Shown here: positions 52,009-62,468 of the stretch, one piece after another
How the letters are laid out: every line of letters begins with the position of its first letter
Position numbering within the stretch: the stretch's first letter is position 1
Source of the DNA: Hybos culiciformis
Lineage: Eukaryota; Arthropoda; Insecta; Diptera; Hybotidae
Length of the DNA: 64,000 nucleotides
Assembly: GCA_964007475.1 (NCBI GenBank)
Contig: OZ023273.1
Coordinates: 17,249,922-17,313,921 of the forward strand
Direction of reading: 5' to 3'
Translations under genes and position numbers: made by a program
Notes under the pieces: generated by a model
Told to the model about the DNA's origin: nothing
Seen by the model: only the letters and a program-made list of their open reading frames with translations
The model's database searches: none

Positions 52009-52533
52009 TACACCCAGAAAAAAAAATTGTTAAATTAAAAGATTTTATAGGTAAAATTAACAAAAAATCTTTATAGATTTTGCGCAAAAGGGTTTATAGT
52101 TAAATTAAAATTGCAAAAATTGTTAATTCAAAAGACATATTACATTGTTAAAATTAACACAAAATTGTTATATTTAAAATGTTAAGTTGTTATTATAACA
52201 ATTTTAGCAGTTTGAGAAAAAAATATATTGTTACGGTGCCAAACTGTTAAATTAACTATTCGAAAAATTATTTTAAAATAGTTTTTTGTTTTTTTATTTT
52301 TTTGGTTTGTTTTTGTATTTTTTTCGCCTTTTTTTGTTTTTTTTTTTCGCCTTTTTTTTGTTTTTTTTTTGGTTCTTTTTGGTTCTTTTTTTTTTGTTTT
52401 TTTTTTGTTTTTTTTTGTTTTTTTTTATTTTTTTTTATTTTTTTTTTGTTTTTTTTTTTAATTTCTTGGTTTGTTTTTGTTTTTTTTTCGCTTTTTTCGC
52501 CTTTTTTTGTTTTTTTATTGTTTTTTTTTTATT

Positions 52534-52614
52534 GGTCACCCATCTAAGTACTATCACTACGAGACGTTGCTTAACCGCTGTGTTCAATGTGCTGTAGAGT
52601 CTTCCACTGAGCTA
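52534..52614 (-). ncRNA. 5S-rRNA-like segment joined to an A-box-like motif (not a functional gene)
   Basis: On the minus strand TAGCTCAGTGGAAG (52601-52614) resembles a tRNA A box. About 27 bases further, TTAAGCAACGTCTCGTAGTG then ATAGTACTTAGATGGGTGACC (52534-52574) resembles the 5S rRNA internal promoter region and following part, which in animals reads TTAAGCAGCGTC...GGTTAGTACTTAGATGGG. The 5' third of 5S RNA is missing, so it is not a 5S gene. An A-rich tract follows on the same strand, as in 5S-derived SINEs. Confidence 0.6.
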
Positions 52615-52672
52615 TGTCAGTAATATACAACAATGTATTAAATAGAAAATATAAATTCGGTAATATAAACAT

Positions 52673-52765
52673 AATAAATATTTATCTTGTTAAATTAAAG
52701 AACTCCGCTCTTAACTTGTCTCGTTAAGAGCGGAGTTCTTTAATGTAACAAGATAAATATTTATT
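52673..52765. repeat. 43-bp-arm hairpin inside the TA-flanked element
   Basis: The left arm (52673-52715) and right arm (52723-52765) are complementary apart from about two positions, around the 7-base loop TTGTCTC. Arm landmarks are AAGAACTCCGCTCTTAAC and GTTAAGAGCGGAGTTCTT. Such near-perfect arms imply recent formation or maintenance. Confidence 0.9.
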
Positions 52766-53225
52766 TTAAAAGTGTAGCTTTTTAAATCAACCAAAACTTT
52801 TTTTTTAACAATGTCGTATTTACTTTGACAATTTTTATTGTTATATGTACCATTTTTAAATAACAACAAAAACATTATTTCAAAAGCTTTTATTGTCATA
52901 TTAACAATTGAATGTGTAGTTGTTATAATAACAGAAGAGTTTTTAATTTAAAAGAGAGAATAGTAAAATTTTATTTCTTTCGAATGAAACATATTTAAAA
53001 TAACAATTAATGTTGTTAAAATCACAATTTTCAGCTTTTATTAAATAACTGTTTGAAACATTTTAAAATAACAAAATGAAATGTTAAAATAAGAAGCATC
53101 TTTACTTAGATCAAATATTTATTAGTTTAATTTAAAAAATTTCTCTTTAACATCAACAATTTTTGTTTAACAGTTAAAAACAGTTAAAAATTGTTAATTT
53201 AACTAGCATTTTTTTTCTGGGTGTA

Positions 53226-56200
53226 ATCTTATTTGAAATTGTATTGTTCATATTATCTCAATAATATGCAATTATTTTCATTTATGTGTTTTAAAAATTA
53301 ACTTGATTTGTTATCTAGATAATAATTCTACTTTGATTTTAATTTACTTTGGATATTAGATTTTCAACAAAATAGAATAGATTCTGATTACAACTTAAAC
53401 ATAAAAAATTAAACTTAAACACTTAAACCCTGGGAGCACTTTTATAAAAATTTAAAATTAAAAACAAGAAAAAAAATATTTAGACTCGGTTGAGATCTTC
53501 TAATTCCCAAAACGCGTATTTTGGCATTCAAACAATCAAAATTCGACAAATAGTTTCATAGTTATAAGCAATTTAGTGCGAAGGCCGATCGAATGACACA
53601 AAATGAAAATTAACAGTCCGATTTTTCATTTTTTGCGGAAAACGGGCTGAACAAGAATGATAAACTGAAAAAAATGGAAATTCAGGTTTTAATCTTTACA
53701 TAATTACAATAAGATAAATGAGCAAAACCAAAATTAAAACTTTTAGATAATTTTTTTGATCTAAGAGTTCAATTAAGAAAAATCTAAAAAATTGTTATCA
53801 ACTAATCAATAAACGACATTTTTGGGAATTTTTTTTCACTATGCTACTGACGCACATAAAAATCTGCATACATTTATTTACTCAAAATTATAAAAAACAA
53901 TTAAAAATGCATTTGAAACATTAAAACGATATATTCTAAAGTATATATATATCTGATACCTATTAATTTTGTTTATCTACTTTAATGTTAATAATTATTG
54001 TTATAAAGAAAAGAAAAAACTTTAATTCCTTATGGACACTTAGACAGTGAAAATTGAATGTGCATTAAATTAAAAAAAAATTAATAAATAATATTGTATA
54101 GTGACATTTATTATTTATTATTTAGCTTTATTTATGATTTATTTTAAAGAGATAGATCTGTTTTCTCAAATCCTTGACTTTTTCTTTCATATATAAAACT
54201 GAAATTGTTTGCGCGTTTAAAATTCATAAAGAAAATGAAAGAAAAAATAAACTTTTTGCTGAAGGACATTGGAAAGAAATTAAAATAGAAATAAATTTAT
54301 TTCTGTGAAAAATAAAAGATTTTACTTTTCATCTTTTTCATATTCGCTTCACCTGATTGAAAGCTAAAATATATTGTAAAAATATAATATACATATTCCC
54401 ATTTATGTTATGAATTCTACAAGAAGAATTATAATGTTTCTGAACATTTCAAACTCAATATTGGTGAAATCAATTTAAAGAAAATCCAGATCAATGTGGT
54501 AATACACATGTACATATGCTTAAGAATAATGCATTTGGAAAATAGTCTTAAATATCTTAAATAACAATGAATAAATAATATCTTTTGATTATACGCGCAA
54601 AACAGGTTATTGCCATGGCAGATTTGCTATTAAAAATTTATTTTGTTTAAGAATATCATTGTCAAAGACTTTTATACCTCAATCCAATTATATACCTCAC
54701 TTTGAAATTAACCTTCATCTGGAATCTTCGATGTCAAAAACATTTTTTTTTATTAATCTCTGGCATATTATCTGTTGAAAAAAATATAGATAATTGAGAA
54801 AAAGAATATAATAAAAATTACAAAAAAAATTTATTTTCAAAATTCATTTAACTATCTCTTAATTTTATTAAAGAAACAGAATATATAGGGAATTGGAACA
54901 TAATTTATTTGAAAGTATAAAATTATTTTATTATTTTAAGTATATTTATTATCGCCATTTATCTTTTCTTAGTATAACAATCAAATTATAAATTTTCTGT
55001 ATATGAAGTAAAAGTACGATAATATATATGGGAAATTAAATTTCATCCATGATAATATTAAAATCTTAGATAAATAAAGAAGAATTTTTTTTTTTTTAAA
55101 TCCAAAAATCCTACTTTTTTTTTTTTAAATCTTTTGGTTTAGTGCAATTTAAAAAGCTGATTTATATTCACTTATTGTTATATCAAAATCAAATAAAAAT
55201 ATAAAATAGGGATGATGTATCACATTCTTGTTGTATATGTATATCGTAAACTTATTTCAATGTCGTATAAATATAAAAGACAAAGTTTCTATGTAAAAGA
55301 TTAATAGCACAATTTCCGGAAAATCCTTTTGTATTCGCAAAATATATTATAAGTATAAAATTCATTCAAATATAAAGTTAAATTCATGTGATTTTATATT
55401 TATAATATTAACATGTTAATGTATACTACATGTTTTATTTATATGAACTAATAATGATCTTAAATTCATAATTCAAATAAAATTAAAACCAGTTGATTAT
55501 TGTGTTATATGTCTTGAAATATCCTGCATATACAGTATCCTTGTCTTAAAATGGTATATGTTCAGTTTTGAAAATTTTGCATTTGAGCTATTGAATGGCA
55601 TTATGAATTTTTATTAATGCTTTCTATATAGAGTTATGTACAAAAACAAATAAAAATTTTAACAAACTGAAAATCATTTAACTACATTGCAATGCTGTAT
55701 CATTATTTGCTCATAAAATAAATAAATACCACATTTAAGGCATTAAAAAAAACCACATTTTATTATTTTATTTGCCTCCAAAAACAAAAACAAAAAATTA
55801 AACCTAGAAAATCCTATCAAGTTATAACCTAAATCAATGATCCATTAAAATACCCTAAAGAAATATTCCGATATCCTTTTTTCATTAAAAAAATATCTAT
55901 AACAAAAAAATAAAAATAAAACTTTCAACAAAATGAACATCCTTTTTCCTACGTTCGCAAAAATAAAAAAATAAAAAACTTAGTCAAATTTTCAACATCC
56001 TAATAAATCAAGTTTTTTTTTTGTTTTATTAGTATAACGAAAAAAATACTTGAGCCTCATTTCAAATGATTTCTTTATTATATTTTCCATTTCTTTTGAG
56101 TAGACAAAAAAAAAATTATATATGTACCTATATATTATACATTAATTTTTATATATACATTTTAATTTGTATCTATATATTTTGGATATAATTTTTATGA

Positions 56201-57756
56201 GGAAATTACATAAAATCAATTGATTAATATAGTACCAAAGAACCATAAACAATTTAAGTTTTCCATTTTCATTAGTTTCATATTATTTCACAATAATATT
56301 ATGAAAACAGAATCCTTCTGTTTTTAAATGGATTAAAAATAAAATTTTACATATAATAAAGATAAATTTATGTTTAACATTAATTTAATCAATCTTTTAC
56401 TTAAGTGTTATTTTTTCGAGAATGAAATACTCATGTACGTATAAGAATCTAATTCCTTTTTACATTTTTAAAGTCTAAAAATGTCTTAAAAAACTAAATG
56501 AATTTGTAGAATTATTTCTTCATTTTTATATTCAACTGAAACACTCTGTACAAATGTTTTTTGAAAGTGGTTCATATTAAATTAGAAAAAATAAATTTAA
56601 TGTTAATAAATACATTATAAATTTTAATAAAATGCTTACGGAAATTTTTATTTAATCTTATTTCTTTGTTAGATTTATTAAGTAGAAATAAATAAATCTT
56701 TCAAATTGCGTACACATATATTTTAAATTGAATTACTTGTGTGTACAACATCTAGTATGTAGACAAATGTATTAACGATATTCGGTAAAGTATTTCATTA
56801 GCATCATAATTAATTTGACACGATAATTTTATGCCCTGATAGATTTATGTACAATATAAATTCTATATGGGTATTCAGAATTTATTATATACATAATAAT
56901 TTCTATGTATAACCATAAATTAAACTGTTTCTTAGCAGTAGACAAAAATATTTAGGTCAAAAAAAGGATGGATGATTAAATCTTAATGTTAATTAGAATA
57001 GGGCCAACTGGAAATTACATAAATACGTATTTAGTATCAAAAAAAAAAACTTTCCATTTTATAATGAAAGCATTTTTAATTAGATTTAGGATTAGATAAA
57101 TAGTCCGCCAAAGGGTAATTTAAACTTTGAAATTTTGAATAAAAATGCGTAAAATTAGATAAAATAAGCGTTTGGGAAATAATTGCATGAATTTAATTAA
57201 TTTAATTAATTTACAATTGACTAATCCTTATATAATTTTATGTATCTACAAATTTTATTATATATTATTTGACATTTGACTATATTACCATTTATCCGTC
57301 AATATTGGATAGATAACTAAAAATACCTAAATTTTGTTTTTATTTATTTCTAAATTAAATTTCTTTACTATTCAGTATCTATTTCACTCTTAAATATCAA
57401 AATTATCAAGAAATTTAATATCCTTTTTTTTAATTATTACGATGGCAGGGATTCAAGTGGAAACAAATATTGTAACACTTTAATTAAGAGCTTAATTGGT
57501 TACAAAAGAATAAACGTTTAGTTATCCTTAATTAATGACATGAAAATCAAAACAAAGTATTTTCTTAAATTATTTGAGTGGGTATCTTTCAAAAGTTTGA
57601 AACTTTCTCAGAAAAGTTTCAGGTAAACTTTTCTTTTAAATTATTTTACCAAAGTCATTAATAACAGAAACATTCGTATATATGACCGATTACTAGATAG
57701 CAAGCAAAAGTCAACCATGTTATAAATATTTTATTTATATTATATATAAATGAAAG
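53226..57756. other. Third intron, middle part
   Basis: A/T-rich. A patch at about 53420-53660 has higher G/C (words such as ACCCTGGGAGCAC, GACTCGGTTGAGATC, GCGAAGGCCGATCG) and may be an old repeat, but I see no termini. No exon recognised. Confidence 0.55.
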
Positions 57757-57758
57757 TA

Positions 57759-58110
57759 CACTGAGAAGAACTCGGTGTTAAAATAAAGCAGAAAGATTAT
57801 AATTAAAAACTGTTTTTTGGTGGTATGTACTAGCTTAAACTTATTATTGAATATATATAATTACCTCGTCCAAAAAGTAAATTGATTGAACACCGAAGTC
57901 ATAGGTTAATATTATACAAAAAAAAATTTCAAAAAAATTGCCTAAACTTTTATCCCGAATATTGCTATTATTCCACGAACTGGAATTAAAAAGTAAATGA
58001 ACGAGCTATTTTCGCTTGATACGACAAATATCTAATCTTGCTAAAGTAATTTACAAGTTGGATTTGATTTATGAACATTGCAATAACGAATGATATTTAT
58101 TTTTTCAGTG
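57759..58110. mobile_element. Possible small TA-flanked inverted-repeat element
   Basis: The left end CACTGAGAAGAA and the right end, inverted CACTGAAAAAAT, match at 9 of 12 bases and both are flanked by TA. The end type resembles those at 25853, 52011 and the repeat at 59845. It is 352 bp with no coding capacity. The terminal match is short, so chance is possible. Confidence 0.4.
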
Positions 58111-58112
58111 TA

Positions 58113-58890
58113 TTAATATTTATCTTATTCCATAAATCGTTTTATGTATGCAGTAAGTTTCATATTGGTACATACACAAAGTACATTGCATTTATACGTA
58201 TTTAAAGATATGGGTCCGTTATCAATTTTTGACAAAGAAATATTAAAACTTTTTCTATTCAAAAAATTACTTGATATTTACGATTTTTTTTATATCTTTT
58301 GAAAAAATTAATTTTGAAATCTGTTAAGGTGCGTCCACATATGAATCCCTCGAGTGATTTGAATAAATTCTAACTTCTTTAAAGTCTGAAATTTCCGAAA
58401 GTTTTTCCGTTAAATGAAATTCTATTAAAATATCTATTAAAATAATAGTTGACGGGTCGTTTAAAAAAAACCTTACGGGCCCCATGTTTCGGATTCGTGA
58501 TACTTGAACATCGAAGATATACACAGATAACATGATATAGAACGGTTAATTTAATAATTTATAAATGAAAAGAAACTATCATCCTTTTTAATATAAAGAT
58601 TTCTTTTTATTATTTTGTTTAGTTCTAATTAGTTTACTTTAGTTTCTAATTTAATAATATAAAAATTAAATCAAATTCATAAAGACTCTTTAACTTTTTC
58701 CTTAATCTAATTACCTGCTTTTTTTTTTTTTTGGTATAAACTATAAAGTGATATTTACGAGAATTTAAATTACGTCAAGATTGAAATTGAGCATAATAAA
58801 AATATCAAAAAAGATATAATTGATGATTTTATTATTGATTTTTATTATTGATAAATTATGTTGATTGCAATTGTTATCTTATTATTTCAG
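58113..58890. other. Third intron, last part
   Basis: Ends in the acceptor TTATTTCAG at 58882-58890. A patch at 58321-58540 with less extreme composition carries a 69-codon minus-strand frame that I cannot assign; it may be a decayed element. Confidence 0.55.
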
Positions 58891-59036
58891 GTTGTATATT
58901 GGGTTTATCATTTAATAACGTCACAACAAACATACGAAGACCGCAAAGCCGCATTTGCATGTTTACTGAGAGCTGCTCTAACATGCTGGAATATAGGAAA
59001 TTTTAATGGTGCAATGGAAATAACTGCAGGATTAAA
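58891..59036 (+). CDS. RasGEF-domain protein, exon with central catalytic helices
   Basis: The exon follows ATTATTTCAG and ends before GTAAGT at 59037. It begins in phase 0 and ends after two bases of a codon. It encodes 48 residues: VVYWVYHLITSQQTYEDRKA then AFACLLRAALTCWNIGNFNG and AMEITAGLK. This is the conserved middle of the RasGEF domain; the NIGNFNG.MEI motif corresponds to the NNFNG motif of SOS and relatives. Placed after the previous exon it gives an uninterrupted domain frame. The second half of the domain, including the catalytic hairpin, is absent because no later exon is recognised before 64000. I do not name the orthologue; the Cys-Trp-Asn-Ile-Gly-Asn wording looks distinctive but I cannot place it securely. 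Confidence 0.95.
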
Positions 59037-59844
59037 GTAAGTTTCTAATTTATTTGCAATTTAGTTAGAATCACCGCAATCAATTTTAATGTATTTTGAT
59101 TTATTTCACTGATCTTATGAACATAGTTTTTCCCTTCAAGTTAAACGAGTGGCTCATCTGCTCAGAAACGTCACTCCATTGAAAATGTATAATTTTTTAT
59201 ATTAGGAACACAATTGTTGTTTAGCGCTAGCCTAGTATTTATTCATAACATTTAAGAAATAAAATAAAAAAGGGGACAAAAAAGCATATAATTTTTAAAA
59301 TTTAATATGATTCGTACATGTTTCAGTCATGCAACAGACTTCACAACAAATCTTCAAAATTTGGCAGACCAATTGATGTCTGCGTAAAGAATTCTGTTTA
59401 GTGAAAATTGTCAAATAAATTTAAATTTAAATTTTTGATAGAATGAAAACATATTTTTGGTATAAATGATATTCAGTACACAAAATTGTAAATAATTTTG
59501 GCTAATACTTATATTTATTACTCATATTTGGGTTTTAGCATTTGCAAAAAAAATCAATATTTTAAACAATTCATGCACTGGAGAAAAAAAACTTGGTGGA
59601 AAATCTTAGCATCAGGCTTAAACACAAGTATCGCGTGTCGCTTGGCGAATTTTACATATAAGATTTTAGCTCTAAAGGCTTATAAAGACCAGCTCATTCA
59701 AGAACTAAGCTAGACATTGTTAAATATAATTTTTAATTATTAAATTGTAGACAACATATTTCAATTAAAATATTCCAAACTTTCATTCTTTCATTATTTA
59801 AAAATAAAAAAAAAAGTCTTTATTGCGAAAGACCTTTTCGAAAT

Positions 59845-59875
59845 TATAGCTGCGGCAGCTATCTGTTTTTTCAGT
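59845..59875 (-). repeat. 31-bp hairpin-bearing repeat, copy 2
   Basis: Inverted, identical copy of the 31 bases at 38082-38112 (TATAGCTGCGGCAGCTATCT then GTTTTTTCAGT). It is followed by GTA, so the outer end reads TA-CACTGAAAAAAC when inverted, like the termini of the TA-flanked elements. A small CGAAAG/CTTTTCG pairing lies just inside. Confidence 0.7.
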
Positions 59876-62434
59876 GTACACAATAAAATAATTGTTATAA
59901 TTTCAAATTATATTCTTACAAACTAGAAGCACTTGACCATGCTGATGAAATAAATTTTTTTTTAAACATTGGAGAATGCAAACATTATATCCAAATTATG
60001 AAATGATATGGTCGTAAAATATAAAATTAGAGAAAGTAATAAAAACAAAAAACTTTCAAATGTGAAGGGTTTAACCAAAAAAGAAATTGAAATTTATATC
60101 ATTTTCCCTTTTATATTTGGTAAAATTTTCATGTTTAAGTTTTCGTGTACATTTTTATATTTAACCTCAAGAGTAATTTAAATAATTTCTATTTTGAATA
60201 GTTGCAAGTTACTTTTTTAGCCAAAATAAAAAGAATATGAAAAAAGAGTTTTTTTTTTTAATTTCTGTGAAGTACAGTGTTTGTAGCATTAAAAAGGGAA
60301 ATTCTTGCTCAATCTTAATGATACAAAATATATTTAATTTTATTTGTTTAAATCAATCTATATAATTAGCATAGATGTGTTTTCTAATTTTTTGAATACA
60401 TCGTAATCCATATTATAATTTACCGAAATGAGAGATATCTCTTGGGATTTATATAAGCAAATAACACAAATTTTGGTTAATTCACGCATTTATTTAATTG
60501 CATATATAAAAACAATCTATTTTAGTTTCTTTATTCCTAAAAAAAATTCTCATTTAATTTCAATTTCGTCCTTTTTGAATAGTAAGTAGGTACACCTATT
60601 CTGTTTTGGCTTGAAATTTCTTAACTGCCTTTTAAAACTTTATCAAACCACATATAAAACAAGTTGAAATCTCTTTTCATTTCGAAACTTTTCATTTTAA
60701 GAAAAAGCTATAAAAGGGAAAAATTATAAATTAAAATTATATTTTTATACAAAAATATACAACATTTTCTGCTTGAAGTAAAATATAAATTCATCTTAGA
60801 GATAAAGGTCAAAAATTTCAATTTCTTTTATTGGGCAATTTTTATTTGTGGACGGGTTGAAGGTATTAATGAATTTTTTTTTTGCGTTTTTCTAATGGTT
60901 TTAAAAAAATGATGGCTAAAAATTAATTATAATTAGGTGCGCTATTCTTTTATACAAAAGTAACTATTCATATATAACGACGTACATATATAAACTTTCA
61001 ATAATTTTCAATTTTAATTCTTTTTTTCTTACTGTGCGGTAGTCGGACTTGAAAGTGTCAAGTTTGTGAAAGAGCAATATTTTCATTTCGCAAAACTTTC
61101 AATTTATTTTACTTTTTTTTCTTTTTTTGCTATCGTAAAGTAATCAGAAAAGTAACTAAAAAGGAATACGTATAGATTCGAAAATTCATAACCAGATAAA
61201 ATGACAAATTACTAAAAAAAAAAAAATTCAAATCCAAAAACGATTTCTTATTCAGAGAAATATTTTCGACAGATATTCAGATTAAAATTTAACAAATCCA
61301 TAGGTTAAATTTTGTTTCTATATCGATTTCGTATTTTATTTTAATATTATTTAGTTGATGGATATATAATAAATGATACAAAATCGTAAGTCACTACTAT
61401 CGTAAGTGCAGAATATTTGCTCTCAATTTCACTTGTGAAAAATTTAAAATATCATGACCACAAAAATTTTATTTATGTTCTTCTCTTCAGTTATTTGAAG
61501 TTAAATATTAGTAAAAAAAATAAAAATAGATTGGCTATAGAAAACACAAATAGTACTCACAATTCAGAAATCAAAAGTAAAATATAATTTATTTTTAAAT
61601 TTTTTGATTTTAAATAAACACTATATACCCGATCCTCCATTGATTGTTAAAAATTTTTTAAATTTGTGCAAATTTATTCGCCTTATATATATCCTATTTA
61701 TTTATATATATTTTTCGGAATTTTTATTTTGAATAAATTTCCAAAATAAAATACATATATTGCAATTTAGAAATTATAATGTTAACATTTCGAATTATCA
61801 TTATTATTATGTTAAATAACAATGCATTAAAATTTAGGCATTCTCAAATAAATAATTTTATATCGCTTTAATTTTAAAAATATGCATTTTACAATTTATG
61901 TATGCAAAAAAAAAGTATGTATGTATATGTACAATGTACATTGTATTCTAAAATATGTCTACAATGTACAATATAGTATTATTCAAATTTTCTAAGAAAC
62001 ATAATACATAGTATTGTATATAATACATAGTATTAGTATGGTATTTATAAATTATGATGTTGCGTAATAAAATTTTTAAATAATTTTTTAAAGGAAAATT
62101 TTCAATTTAAGTTATTTAACGAATGCATTTTAAAATAATTATACAGAATTTAATAATTGAAATCTGAAATATTTATTTTTAGGTATATAATTATTAGTAA
62201 AATTTACATTAATCATTCCTATTGTGTATGAATGTTTGATAAATTTCCTATCATCAAATTTATCTCATGTATAATTCTTAATCATGATAGAATTTCTGTA
62301 ACAAGTTAAATTTCAATGTAATATAAACATTACACAGCATATAGTAATATGTACTCAAAATCCAGTTTTCTATAAATTTAATTCAACATATATAAAATAA
62401 AAGTTCTCTGCTATAGAAGTATGCATAGAAAGGG

Positions 62435-62468
62435 AAAATATAGCTATCGCAGCTACAATTTTCAGTAT
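62435..62468 (-). repeat. Diverged third copy of the hairpin-bearing repeat
   Basis: Inverted, it reads ATACTGAAAATTGTAGCTGC then GATAGCTATATTTT. It aligns with copy 1 (ATACTGAAAAAACAGATAGC, then TGCGGCAGCTATATTTT) with a short gap and a few substitutions. The palindromic core is partly retained. Confidence 0.55.

Larger units (their letters stand above)
52011..53223. mobile_element. TA-flanked terminal-inverted-repeat element with 5S-like core
   Basis: The left end CACCCAGAAAAAAAAATTG and the right end, inverted CACCCAGAAAAAAAATGC, are each flanked by TA. Inside both ends are many TTGTTAAAAT/TTAACAA words in both orientations, a subterminal repeat array analogous to the TTCGTT array of the element at 25853. 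The centre has a T-rich tract (about 52280-52533) interrupted by G and C, a 5S-rRNA-like segment and an A-box-like motif on the minus strand, and a long perfect-looking hairpin (52673-52765). It shares with the 25853 element the stretch around CCACTGAGCTATG and GAAAATATAA. There is no transposase, so it is non-autonomous. Confidence 0.8.

Noticed and set aside
52534..52574. 5S rRNA gene
   Set aside because: Only part of the molecule is represented, with many substitutions, and it is fused to an unrelated A-box motif inside a mobile element.
52286..52597. Long plus-strand open frames of about 80-100 codons made almost only of Phe and Leu
   Set aside because: They are translations of the T-rich tract inside the TA-flanked element and have no protein-like composition.
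58324..58533. 69-codon minus-strand frame in the third intron
   Set aside because: Composition is plausible for protein, but there is no motif, no splice support and no start context. Kept only as a possible decayed element.
59327..59387. Terminal RasGEF exon after TTTCAG, in the right phase, giving 20 codons and a stop
   Set aside because: The acceptor and phase fit, but the peptide does not resemble the next conserved block of the domain. It would truncate the catalytic fold, so it is more likely a chance exon.
59498..59713. Plus-strand 71-codon frame downstream of the RasGEF exons
   Set aside because: Somewhat less biased in composition than other random frames, but no start context, splice phase or family resemblance that I can defend.
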